NCBI GenBank assembly: GCA_949288415.1
Contig: CASEKE010000009.1
Coordinates: forward strand, 33,918-97,917
DNA length: 64,000 nt
Direction: 5' to 3'
Origin: an uncultured Spirochaetales bacterium
GTDB lineage: Bacteria > Spirochaetota > Spirochaetia > Sphaerochaetales > Sphaerochaetaceae
Under the pieces are notes generated by a model. The model was not told the origin of the DNA, searched no databases, and was given only the letters and a program-made list of their open reading frames with translations. Each line of letters opens with the position of its first letter. Position 1 is the stretch's first letter. Shown here piece by piece: positions 42,995-51,174 of this stretch. The position numbers and the translations under genes were made by a program.

Positions 42995-44545
42995 ATGAAT
43001 TTGGAAGATAGACAGCAACCCATCCTGGTATTGGATTTCGGCGCACAGTACAGCCAGCTGATTGCTCGCAGGGTAAGAGAGGCCGGCGTATATTCCGAAA
43101 TAGTTCCGTTCGACATTTCTGCAAAGGAAGCGGCGGCCAGACATCCGCAGGGAATCATACTTTCCGGCGGACCGGCATCCGTCACGACTCCCGGTTCCCC
43201 GAGGCCGGACAAGGGAATTTTTTCACTGGGCATTCCTGTGCTCGGGATATGTTATGGCCTTCAGGTGATGAGCGTATTGCTTGGCGGAAAGGTTGTTTCG
43301 CCGGAGAAGAAGGAGTACGGAATAGCGAACATCGAAATCTCTCCTTCCTTGCTTTTCGACGGCATAGCTTCGGGAAGCCAGGTCTGGATGAGCCATGGAG
43401 ATTCCGTTTCGGAGATTCCTCATGGGTTCAGGATAATAGCATCGACGTCAAACTGCCCAGTTACGGCAATTGAGGATGCAGATAGGAAATTCTATGGTGT
43501 GCAGTTTCATCCCGAGGTCGTGCACTCGTTGGATGGAATGAAGATGATTTCCAACTTCGTTCTCGGAATCTGCAATGCGGAACGCAACTGGAACATGGAA
43601 AACTTCATAGATCTGGAAATCGGGAAGATCCGGGAGAAAGTCGGAGATCGGAGGGTGCTTTGCGGGCTTTCCGGCGGAGTCGACTCCTCTGTGGCGGCAG
43701 TCCTGATCCACAAGGCCATCGGAGACCAGCTTGTGTGCGTATTCGTCAACAACGGAATGCTTCGCAAGAATGAGGCAGAAAACGTCCTTGAGCTCTTCGG
43801 ACGCAATTTCAACATGAACCTGCAATATGCCGATGCGGAGGAAGACTTCCTGTCGGCACTCAAAGGAGTGACGGAGCCTGAGGCCAAGAGAAAGATCATC
43901 GGCAAGCTGTTTGTGGATACATTCTACAAGGAATCCAGAAAATGCGGAGATATTTCATTCCTTGCACAGGGAACATTGTATCCGGATGTAATCGAATCCA
44001 AAAGCCCGACGGGAGGTCCGTCGAGTACGATAAAGAGCCATCATAACGTGGGAGGGTTGCCCGAGGACCTGAAGTGGGAACTCCTTGAACCGCTCAGGGA
44101 CCTTTTCAAGGATGAGGTCCGCGAACTCGGACGTAAGCTGGGATTGCCGGAAGAACTTGTCGACAGACATCCGTTCCCGGGCCCTGGCCTCGGCGTCCGA
44201 TGCATAGGGGAAGTCACCAAGGAACGGCTTGATACGCTACGGGACATCGACAGCATATTCATCGAGGAAATCAGAAAGGCCGGTCTGTACAACAAGATTT
44301 GGCAGGCTTTGGCAGATCTCCTTCCTGTGAAAAGCGTAGGTGTCCAAGGAGATGAGAGAACATACAAGGAAGTCTGCACTCTCCGCGCAGTGACGAGCGA
44401 AGATGCGATGACCGCAGACTGGTTCAGAATGCCATACGATGTGCTCGAGCGTTGCGCATCGAGGATCTGCAATGAAGTCCCGGGGGTCAACAGAGTTCTT
44501 TTCGATATAACTTCGAAGCCGCCAGGAACGATTGAGTGGGAATAA
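42995..44545 (+). CDS. guaA: GMP synthase (glutamine-hydrolysing)
   Basis: Complete 516-residue two-domain enzyme converting XMP, ATP and glutamine to GMP. The N-terminal class I amidotransferase has the nucleophile motif VLGICYGLQ and GVQFHPEV with the catalytic His/Glu; the synthetase half has the PP-loop [20 protein letters not shown], then [31 protein letters not shown] and the C-terminal KPPGTIEWE. Start: GGAGG (42990-42994) directly abuts ATG 42995 but is ideally spaced (6 nt) from the in-frame TTG at 43001, which may be the true initiation codon. A strong terminator follows. Confidence 0.95.
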   Translation: MNLEDRQQPILVLDFGAQYSQLIARRVREAGVYSEIVPFDISAKEAAARHPQGIILSGGPASVTTPGSPRPDKGIFSLGIPVLGICYGLQVMSVLLGGKVVSPEKKEYGIANIEISPSLLFDGIASGSQVWMSHGDSVSEIPHGFRIIASTSNCPVTAIEDADRKFYGVQFHPEVVHSLDGMKMISNFVLGICNAERNWNMENFIDLEIGKIREKVGDRRVLCGLSGGVDSSVAAVLIHKAIGDQLVCVFVNNGMLRKNEAENVLELFGRNFNMNLQYADAEEDFLSALKGVTEPEAKRKIIGKLFVDTFYKESRKCGDISFLAQGTLYPDVIESKSPTGGPSSTIKSHHNVGGLPEDLKWELLEPLRDLFKDEVRELGRKLGLPEELVDRHPFPGPGLGVRCIGEVTKERLDTLRDIDSIFIEEIRKAGLYNKIWQALADLLPVKSVGVQGDERTYKEVCTLRAVTSEDAMTADWFRMPYDVLERCASRICNEVPGVNRVLFDITSKPPGTIEWE

Positions 44546-44570
44546 TACCAGTAGGTTGAAGTTTTATAAA

Positions 44571-44609
44571 TCGTTGTAATACAAGCAATTGTATTATGAC
44601 GATTTTTTT
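44571..44609 (+). terminator. Intrinsic terminator of guaA
   Basis: A 14-bp stem (44571-44584 with 44589-44602, two G-U pairs), loop GCAA, followed by seven Ts. Confidence 0.93.
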
Positions 44610-44648
44610 ATTGTGTCAATTATCGCTATTATTTGGGGTGTTTTTCTG

Positions 44649-44675
44649 CATTTTCATGCCAAAATCATGCCAAAA
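44649..44675 (+). repeat. CATTTTCATGCCAAA direct repeat, left copy, with tandem TCATGCCAAAA
   Basis: CATTTTCATGCCAAA (44649-44663) recurs exactly at 46691-46705. Here the unit TCATGCCAAAA is also tandemly repeated (44654-44664, 44665-44675). The two copies bracket the antitoxin/PIN strip and could be remnants of attachment or integrase-arm sites; no integrase is present. Confidence 0.5.
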
Positions 44676-45073
44676 CCTATACTATTAAAACATATATTTT
44701 CATTCTCATCATTATTCGGCATTTTCTGTTGTAGAAAAGAGATGATTATTCCTACCAGAATTCAAATACTGTAGAGGACCTTGTCTATTTTAGATGATAT
44801 CCAGGTCTCTTTAGCCCTGATTCCTATACTTTTTTAACAAAAAAATTAGGTACGGCTAGAAGCAGCCTTGGACAAATGAAACCTGGAATATCTTTGTCTG
44901 ACAACAGGGCTTTTGTCGGTATTCATTGTTAATGAGAAAAAGCATTCCAAGAGTATTCTGCGAACCGGATAAAGAATTAAGATTTTCCATGCAGATGAAA
45001 GAACCATGAAAGTTGAATGATACAAATTGCCGTGAACTTTATGAGGGTGTTTTGAAGATCAACAAATTAGCTG

Positions 45074-45125
45074 AAGGCGGGAGCTGTTTCCAGGTTTGGA
45101 AATTAGTGACCCGCCTTTTCTTTTT
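45074..45125 (+). terminator. Orphan terminator-like hairpin 1
   Basis: Outer stem AAGGCGGG (45074-45081) / CCCGCCTT (45110-45117), inner stem TTTCC/GGAAA, then TTCTTTTT. No gene precedes it: 44610-45622 has no supportable coding region, so it may end an unrecognised small RNA or be left from a lost gene. Confidence 0.6.
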
Positions 45126-45267
45126 AGTATTGCGAGTAAGGGTCTTGCAATAGTTCTAATCGAATACCATCAGGAACTACAGTGCCTGAGGTTGAATAAA
45201 TTGTCAGTAATGAAATGGAAAAGTAGAATGTATCTATATTGGTAGCCCTGGACTAAGGCCGCTTTTG

Positions 45268-45325
45268 GAGGAAGGACATCCCCTGTGCATGCAGCCCTTG
45301 TCCTTCCTCTTTCTTTTAAAAGAAA
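45268..45325 (+). terminator. Orphan terminator-like hairpin 2 with adjacent palindrome
   Basis: An 11-bp stem GAGGAAGGACA (45268-45278) / TGTCCTTCCTC (45299-45309) is followed directly by the perfect 16-bp palindrome TTTCTTTTAAAAGAAA (45310-45325). The first half of the palindrome supplies the T run. Again no gene lies upstream. Confidence 0.6.
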
Positions 45326-45570
45326 TTCACCATCCCAACCCTTAATTTCTCCGAAATTATACCCATTCTTTTTTCTGTTGAATCTTTTTTTGCTTTGGTT
45401 CTGTCATGAACTTTACTATGAATTCAAAAAAATAGAAATTATTTTCTTATCCTGTAAGTAAGAATTTTCTGAACTCAATATTTTTTACATTTTCTGAACA
45501 GGTCATTATGCGACTTTAAGTACGAGATGTCGGACTTAACTGTTTGTATTATCTGATGAAAGAAGAATTC

Positions 45571-45599
45571 TTGACGGATATACATTATTGATATACATT
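45571..45599 (+). promoter_or_regulatory. Promoter of the antitoxin gene with GATATACATT repeats
   Basis: TTGACG (45571-45576), 17-bp spacer, TACATT (45594-45599). GATATACATT is repeated at 45577-45586 and 45590-45599 across the spacer and -10, a likely autoregulatory site for the AbrB-like antitoxin. Confidence 0.65.
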
Positions 45600-45622
45600 T
45601 TAGATAAGAGGAGAAGACAGGA

Positions 45623-45898
45623 ATGCTTGTAACCGTATCAAAATGGGGAAACTCTCTAGGAGTCCGCATCCCATCAGCCATAGCAGGAAAGACGGGGATA
45701 TCCGAAGGAGACAAGATTGAAATCTCCCAGAGTTCAAAAGGATGCATAGTCATCAGGAAGATTGAAAAGGATAAGAAGGAGCACAAGGCTTTCGGAATGC
45801 TCAAGGCCTACGCAGATCCCGGTCTGAGGGAAAAGGAGAAGCTGGCTTTCGCCATGGCCATGGAGGAGCGCTATGGAAAGGATGCGGAAAAATGCTGA
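45623..45898 (+). CDS. AbrB/MazE-family antitoxin
   Basis: 91 residues with the swapped-hairpin AbrB DNA-binding fold in residues 1-48 (VTVSKWGNSLGVRIPSAIAG, then GDKIEISQSSKG). The C-terminal 40 residues are charged and helical, as in antitoxins that wrap a toxin. It overlaps by 7 nt the PIN-domain toxin gene, which is broken, so this is an antitoxin without an intact partner. Ribosome site AGGAG lies upstream of ATG 45623. Confidence 0.88.
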   Translation: MLVTVSKWGNSLGVRIPSAIAGKTGISEGDKIEISQSSKGCIVIRKIEKDKKEHKAFGMLKAYADPGLREKEKLAFAMAMEERYGKDAEKC

Positions 45899-46260
45899 TA
45901 GACACGAATTGCATCCTGCGATATATCCTGAACGATGACCAGGCCCAGGCATTGAAAGTGTCTAAACTCATATAGGAATGATCTGCAGTCTATCCTTAAG
46001 TCATTAATGAAATCGTATATGTGCTCGACAAGGTGTACAAGGTGGACAGGAGCACCATCTCTGCCACTCTGCTGGCCGTCCTGCAAGAGGTTGATGTTGA
46101 AAAGAAGAATGTCATTGAAGAAGCCCTGCGAATCTACGGGGAATTGAATCTGGACTATGTCGATTGTTTGTTTCTCTCTGGCTATGCTTTAGAAGAACGA
46201 GACTTCTTTTCCTTCGATAAGAAGCTGATGAACAAGAAACCAAGATATTCCAATAGCTAG
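45892..46260 (+). pseudogene. PIN-domain toxin, disrupted by in-frame stops
   Basis: From ATG 45892 the frame reads MLIDTNCILRYILNDDQAQA (first PIN acidic site) and later VINEIVYVLDKVYKVDRSTI, LNLDYVDCLFLSGYALEERD and FFSFDKKLMNK (final acidic residues). Three stop codons in that same frame, TAG 45973, TGA 45979 and TAA 45997, interrupt it before VINEIVYVL, with no frameshift. In intact relatives the TAA position is usually Glu. PIN toxins are ribonucleases paired with the preceding antitoxin; this one should be inactive. Confidence 0.85.
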
Positions 46261-46422
46261 AATCTGTCCTTGTCTTCGATGACTTCTGAATAGGTAGACA
46301 AGCGACTCAGGCGAAAAAACAATTAACAAAAATCCTTTGACTGGAACTTGCTTTTTGAATATCCGGTCATGGTGTTATATTTATGCATATTTCCTTTGAT
46401 GTGTTGGATAGCCTTGAGTACT

Positions 46423-46445
46423 GGCAGGTCTGATTTGGACCTGCC
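46423..46445 (+). terminator. Hairpin in the gene-free strip after the PIN remnant
   Basis: GGCAGGTC (46423-46430) / GACCTGCC (46438-46445) with a 7-nt loop and a weak T run. The stretch 46261-46756 has no supportable gene; besides this hairpin it contains the inverted repeat at 46618-46670 and the right direct repeat. Confidence 0.5.
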
Positions 46446-46617
46446 TTCCATGGTTGGATCGTATACTATTTACCACACAAAATCATTGTTCATGAAGCTA
46501 TTTTCACCTATCTTCAAGTTTGGTTGACAACTCGATTCTTGAAGAAGCAGACGGACTCTTGGAGAGCATGGTGGGGTAGGCCTCAAAGAAGAGGATAAGC
46601 TTAGAAAAGATTTCAAA

Positions 46618-46670
46618 TTACCCTAATAAAGTATTTAACCACTACTATATATATTATCTAATTAGGGTAA
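46618..46670. repeat. Inverted repeat TTACCCTAAT upstream of the Fic remnant
   Basis: TTACCCTAAT (46618-46627) and ATTAGGGTAA (46661-46670) are perfect complements around a 33-nt AT-rich loop. It may be the old operator/promoter of the broken Fic gene. Confidence 0.5.
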
Positions 46671-46690
46671 ATTTATTTTTATCGCCATGT

Positions 46691-46705
46691 CATTTTCATG
46701 CCAAA
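46691..46705 (+). repeat. CATTTTCATGCCAAA direct repeat, right copy
   Basis: Exact 15-bp copy of 44649-44663, about 2.04 kb apart. See the left copy. Confidence 0.5.
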
Positions 46706-46759
46706 TTGTTGGTTGCATATGGTATAAATGCTTATATTATAAGGATTTAACTATTTTGA

Positions 46760-47661
46760 CGATTACTGAGTGGGATTTGTGACTCTATTCCAAATCAAGC
46801 TGTACTTGTCCATACACTTGCTCTTCAAGAAGCTAAGGATAGTTCTGAAATAGAGAATATTATAACACCTCATGCCGATATCTATACAGCTATGGCTAAT
46901 CCTGAATTATCGGATATAACGCCTGCAACTAAGGAAGTTCTTCATTATGTCGACGCCATAATGCGTGGCTGCCGTATATACAGGCAAAAGGATATTCTTT
47001 CGCTGAGTTGCATTGAAGAGATTCAGGCTGCAATAGAACGCAATAACGCAGGACAGTGGAATTTACCAGGAACAGCATTTGTGAATGACAGAACAAAGAA
47101 AATAGTATATGAGCCTCCCATGCCGAATGAAATCCCGGAATTGATGGACAATTTTCTATTGTATTTCAACGATGATTCTGTTTGGAATGCAGATTTATTG
47201 GTCAAGATGGCTATACTTCATTATCAATTCGAGAGCATACACCCATTTTATGATGGTAATGGTAGAACAGGAAGAATACTTAATATCCTTTACCTATTGC
47301 ATGAAGGATTGCTGAACTATCCTGTTCTGTATTTGTCAAGGTATATCAACGTCAATAAAGGGCTGTATTACAGATATCTGCAAAACGTCAGGGATTCCGG
47401 AAGTGCGGAGCAGTAGGAGAAGTACATTCTTTTCATGTTGGAAGGTGTCATATGCACTTCCCGCCTGACAAGTGATATAGTGACTACTCTGAGGGATATG
47501 ATGGTGAAGTACAAACATAAGATCCGGGATAACCATCCATCGTTTTACAGTTTGATAAAACACGATTGGGAAGAGACAGCTATTATGTCAATACAAGCTT
47601 GATAAAAGTACTGACAGATTCCGATGTGGATACATTGAGGATTGATGAGCGATCGTTATAA
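46760..47661 (+). pseudogene. Fic-family protein (AMP transferase), degraded
   Basis: The sequence from 46760 reads as a Fic protein lacking its first ~35 residues: GICDSIPNQAVLVHTLALQ, the inhibitory helix SSEIEN, and the catalytic motif SIHPFYDGNGRTGRI. A stop TGA at 46757 precedes it. TAG at 47414 falls where relatives have Trp (EKYILFMLEGV continues in frame). Near 47550-47565 a deletion plus frameshift leads to RLGRDSYYVNTSLIKVLTDS, ending at TAA 47659. The uninterrupted part is 46892-47416. Fic enzymes modify target proteins with AMP; this copy looks non-functional. Confidence 0.82.
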
Positions 47662-47723
47662 AAATTGCGGTTTTTTATAAAAATCCATCAAGACTTTTAT
47701 AAAAGAGGCCAGTTTTCTATAAA
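47656..47723. repeat. Four phased TATAAA elements
   Basis: TATAAA occurs at 47657, 47676, 47698 and 47718 (spacings 19, 22, 20 bp, about two helical turns), two of them inside perfect 12-bp palindromes TTTTTATAAAAA and CTTTTATAAAAG (47694-47705). They lie at the 3' end of the Fic remnant; meaning unknown. Confidence 0.4.
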
Positions 47724-47906
47724 CGTTGAGACCAGCCATTCTTTCTGCGAACTGTATAGGATCTATTCTGATGATACAGAGGCCAGTCCCATTGAGCATA
47801 GGGGAATTCCATTCAGATAGAGCGTAATATAATGGTTCGGACTCCTGTTTGTGTCGGCAAAACCTGTATCCATTATGGCAGTTTGCCGAGCCGTATAGAT
47901 GGTTCG

Positions 47907-47930
47907 GGCGGGCATTTTATTTTGCCCGCC
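47907..47930 (-). terminator. GC-rich hairpin downstream of the NTF2-like gene
   Basis: GGCGGGCA (47907-47914) / TGCCCGCC (47923-47930), loop of 8 Ts/As. It lies 10 bp beyond the stop of the minus-strand gene; the T run is absent on that strand, so termination is probable but not certain. Confidence 0.55.
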
Positions 47931-47940
47931 TCGATATCGA

Positions 47941-48438
47941 TTACATTCCCGGAGTAGTTGATGTTAGAAGAAGATTAACCACCATCGGATCATTGTCCTT
48001 GCCATTGACAAAGCTGAATCTGTTGAATTCCGTGACCTTTATCCTGTACGTCTTTCCTTTTTCAAGCAGACCCATTGCCGCTTTTGCCGTGAGGTACATG
48101 TTGTAGGATATTGCAAGCGTATCGCCTTCCACGACGCAGTTGTCTATCGGACCCATGTCCATGATGAAAGTGTCCCTTTGATGTTTCATGGCCAGTCTGT
48201 AGTCCTTGTATACCTGCGGCTTGTCTCCTATGGCGTCGATCATGCACTCCGGAGCATATAGAGAATCCGCACATATGAGCCATCCTTCATAGTCCGGCTT
48301 CCATTCGGCCCACCAGCGGAAGATCTTCTCCTTGATCGCATTTTCCTCTGGAGTACGTCCGGCTCTGTTTTCTTTGATTTCCTCAAGGACACTTTCATAT
48401 CCTTCCCGTCTCTGCCTGCCATAGATTGTTTCTTCCAT
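47941..48438 (-). CDS. NTF2/SnoaL-like domain protein
   Basis: 165-residue cytoplasmic protein. Residues 30-160 look like a SnoaL/NTF2-like cone fold (APECMIDAIGDKPQVYKDYR, then NCVVEGDTLAISYNMYLTAK, and a final strand pair FNRFSFVNGKDNDPMVVNLL). Such proteins bind or isomerise small hydrophobic molecules. It is divergent from a TetR gene with two operator-like sites between them, so it is the probable target of that repressor. Start ATG 48438 follows AAGGAGAA. Confidence 0.7.
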   Translation of the reverse strand: MEETIYGRQRREGYESVLEEIKENRAGRTPEENAIKEKIFRWWAEWKPDYEGWLICADSLYAPECMIDAIGDKPQVYKDYRLAMKHQRDTFIMDMGPIDNCVVEGDTLAISYNMYLTAKAAMGLLEKGKTYRIKVTEFNRFSFVNGKDNDPMVVNLLLTSTTPGM

Positions 48439-48453
48439 GTCGTTCTCCTTGTT

Positions 48454-48501
48454 GTGTTACATATGTTTCTGTTTCACATATTTATGAAACATATGTTACA
48501 C
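48454..48501. promoter_or_regulatory. Paired TetR-type operators
   Basis: Two 14-bp sites with palindromic core ACATATGT (48459-48466 and 48489-48496), centres 30 bp apart. The flanking 16-bp arms 48454-48469 and 48486-48501 are inverted copies with one mismatch, and GTTTCA/TGAAAC (48471-48476, 48485-48490) adds half-sites between them. Located between the divergent NTF2-like and TetR genes. Confidence 0.7.
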
Positions 48502-48606
48502 TTGGTATAGCCAAACAAGGGCATGTCGACAACACGTTTGGCTCGGATTGGAACAGACCGTGTTCCGCTGTAAATCGCTTTGAAACACAAAGGGGAGGAA
48601 TGTATC

Positions 48607-49119
48607 GTGAATTCTACGGAGAAATACATTTTGGATGCCTTGGTAATACTGATGGGCGAGAAGGACTATTCTTCCATCACAGTTATGGATATAGTCGGAA
48701 AGGCCGGCGTCAGCAGAGTCTCGTATTACAGACATTTCAAAAACAAGGAAGATGTACTTCGGCTTTACTTTGCAAATCAGATAGAAAAGTTCAAGCAGAA
48801 CATGCCATACATCATGAGGAGCAGGGAAGATTTCTTCGAGGCGATTTTCGCGGCTTTCAAGCAGTTCAGGGACAATGAACTTTTTTTCCGTCTGCTTCTG
48901 AAGGCTCATCTGGAGTACCTGTATCTGGAGGTGCTGGACGGTTGCATGGCAGAAGCAAACGATATCAGAAGACCCGACCTTCCGGAATATACCGCTCATT
49001 TCTATGCCGGAGCGCTGTATAATGTTTCGATGGAATGGCTTAAGGGCGGATTCGATAAATCCGTGATGGATATGACCAAGGATTTCTATTACATCACGTT
49101 CAAGGAGGAGATGCGATAG
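48607..49119 (+). CDS. TetR-family transcriptional regulator
   Basis: 170 residues: N-terminal three-helix DNA-binding domain (KDYSSITVMDIVGKAGVSRV, then SYYRHFKNKEDVLRLYF) and a helical C-terminal ligand domain (a TetR_C-type with LEYLYLEVLDGCMAEANDIR and FYAGALYNVSMEWLKGGFDK). The start is GTG 48607, placed 9-10 nt after AGGGGAGG; a TTG at 48580 precedes the ribosome site. It probably represses itself and the divergent NTF2-like gene. The following 49120-49440 contains no gene that I can support. Confidence 0.88.
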   Translation: MNSTEKYILDALVILMGEKDYSSITVMDIVGKAGVSRVSYYRHFKNKEDVLRLYFANQIEKFKQNMPYIMRSREDFFEAIFAAFKQFRDNELFFRLLLKAHLEYLYLEVLDGCMAEANDIRRPDLPEYTAHFYAGALYNVSMEWLKGGFDKSVMDMTKDFYYITFKEEMR

Positions 49120-49440
49120 ATGCCATGGAGACTTCGCTTTCCGGTATGCTTCTGGATACCGTCCAGCAAAGCGGTGCCTGAGATTGAAAACCTCATCTGT
49201 GGACACTGGTGGCAGGTGAGGCAAAGTTGACGGTTTTCTCCCGATATGGATGTTTTTTTAATCACTATTTGTCCTTCAAGCCTTCCTTTCGCTGCGGAAC
49301 TATTTTTCTGCCGCGAATGTTCCGTTCTTTTCCGGCCTCGTGATAGGACATTTTTCATTCAATGATAAAAATCCACATCAGATTCGGATTTTGGTAGATA
49401 ATATAGACATGACAGACTGAAGCATAAGGAGGAGATGCAT

Positions 49441-51123
49441 ATGGCAGAATTCGATTACTTTTCTCTTTCCGAGTCAACGTTGAAGAATCTTGCCGAGAAT
49501 GGCGACATCGAAGCCATGCTTACGCTGGGACTCAGCTATTACTACGGTTATTTCGGAGAATGCAACGTGAGCATCGCCTACGACTATTTTGTCGATGCAT
49601 ATGCAGAAGGAGAACAACGTGCGGCTCCGTTTCTGGGAGAAATCATATACTTCAGGCAGGTATCGATTTCCGGATATACTTGCGATGACGATTATTCGGC
49701 TAAAGCATACAAGCTCTATAAAGAAGGCGAGGAAGTAGGGATGATGGCCGCCACGCGCGGCATTTGCAAGATGATGCTGCGTGGCGATTATCTCGTACGC
49801 GATGTCCAGGGAGCATATGACAAGCTCAAGAAGTTGGAGGACATGGATGATGAGTGTGCTGCGCTTGTCCGCCTGATCGATGATGGTTCTCTTTCCATGG
49901 ACGATATCCGTCCGAACAACGAATTTGGAGTGGAAGATGAGGAGCAGCCAGAGGAAATATATGATGATTCGGATGAAGGAAGAATCATGAGATGGTTGCA
50001 TGAAAACGTGCCGGAAGACAATGGGTTCCCTCTATCCATTGATCTTGACGACGATATCCTTGCCCATCTCGACGACTATATCAAGGACGATATTGATGAA
50101 AGCTGTTTCGAGTTCTACGAGTACTTTTCCGGAACGACCGTGAAAGACCTCCTTCTGGACGTGATAAACAGTGGCGACGACGCTTTGGAAATGCTTGTCG
50201 CTCTTGCGAAAGTATATCGCACTACGCAGGGCATGGATGCCGACGATTATGCACGTGGTGCATACTGGGCATATAAAGCAGCAGTGATTGCAAGGAAGAA
50301 ACACGATGAAGGATGCAATGTCGATATCGATTACCTTGATCTGCTGATTATAGCTTTAGGCGAGCTTGGGAATATCTTTTTCTCATATTCAGGGTATGAC
50401 GACGAAAGGTTTCCGGACGCGAATCTGGCGGCGAAGTACTACGCCGAGGCTGCGGAGTTGGACGATATTCTGAACTATTACAATTTCAACATAAACGCAG
50501 GAAGGGCATATGCCGCATTGGGACGCTATGAAGAGATGGAGAATATGCTTCTCGACAAGGGATTTCCCCGATGTCTTGGACAGGCCTGGTGCGGGCAGAT
50601 GTATTATATCGCAGGTGATGTGAAATCCGCTCTGAAGTACTGGAAGCAGTCGCTGGAGGGCAATTCAGGCTGGGGAGAATATTTTTTGGGCAGGTATTTC
50701 ATGCGCATAGGCGATGCGTATTCGGCTGTCAGGAATTGGCAGAAAGGTGAGGAGAAGGGCTGCCTTGAATGTTCGGCCGAGCTTGCCGGCTTGCATTTTA
50801 GCAGGGCAGAAGACAGACAGAAAAACATCGACAGACTCTCTGCACTGAGCGATGACGATGAATGCGTAGGAGCTTGCAAGTATCTCTATAAATACTATTT
50901 GGACCGCGAGTATGAATTCGATCTGAGCGACGTCGAGAGAAATATGCTGTCAGGAGACGCTCTGCAACGAGGTTTGAGGAAGTTCTGTCCGTATTGCGCG
51001 ATGCTCTATGCCCGTGACGTAATTGAGACAGGAATAAGTAATGGCGATAGCATAATATCGGACAATGACGACAGTGTGGAAAAAGCTATGAAGCTCTGGG
51101 GATATGACGGAAACAAGTTCTGA
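49441..51123 (+). CDS. SEL1/TPR-repeat protein, unknown function
   Basis: 560-residue acidic protein without signal peptide. SEL1-type helical repeats are visible at the N-terminus (NGDIEAMLTLGLSYYYGYFG, SIAYDYFVDAYAEGEQRAAP) and again around residues 300-440 (NLAAKYYAEAAELD, GRAYAALGRYEEMENMLLDK, GDAYSAVRNWQKGEEKGCLE). A middle part (~160-260) is rich in Asp/Glu. Such proteins scaffold protein-protein contacts. ATG 49441 lies 8 nt after AGGAGG, while ATG 49435 is too close to it. No operon partner; a convergent membrane-protein gene follows. Confidence 0.75.
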   Translation: MAEFDYFSLSESTLKNLAENGDIEAMLTLGLSYYYGYFGECNVSIAYDYFVDAYAEGEQRAAPFLGEIIYFRQVSISGYTCDDDYSAKAYKLYKEGEEVGMMAATRGICKMMLRGDYLVRDVQGAYDKLKKLEDMDDECAALVRLIDDGSLSMDDIRPNNEFGVEDEEQPEEIYDDSDEGRIMRWLHENVPEDNGFPLSIDLDDDILAHLDDYIKDDIDESCFEFYEYFSGTTVKDLLLDVINSGDDALEMLVALAKVYRTTQGMDADDYARGAYWAYKAAVIARKKHDEGCNVDIDYLDLLIIALGELGNIFFSYSGYDDERFPDANLAAKYYAEAAELDDILNYYNFNINAGRAYAALGRYEEMENMLLDKGFPRCLGQAWCGQMYYIAGDVKSALKYWKQSLEGNSGWGEYFLGRYFMRIGDAYSAVRNWQKGEEKGCLECSAELAGLHFSRAEDRQKNIDRLSALSDDDECVGACKYLYKYYLDREYEFDLSDVERNMLSGDALQRGLRKFCPYCAMLYARDVIETGISNGDSIISDNDDSVEKAMKLWGYDGNKF

Positions 51124-51174
51124 GAAAAATCCCGTATGGGTTTTCCATCCGCGGCATCGAGCAAAAAGAACTTT

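Noticed and set aside
44649..44675. CRISPR-like repeat
   Set aside because: Two tandem 11-bp units without spacers of uniform length do not make an array, and no cas gene is present.
45892..46260. Stop-codon readthrough or recoding in the PIN gene
   Set aside because: All three stop types occur close together and no selenocysteine-type or frameshift signal is visible; point-mutation decay is simpler.
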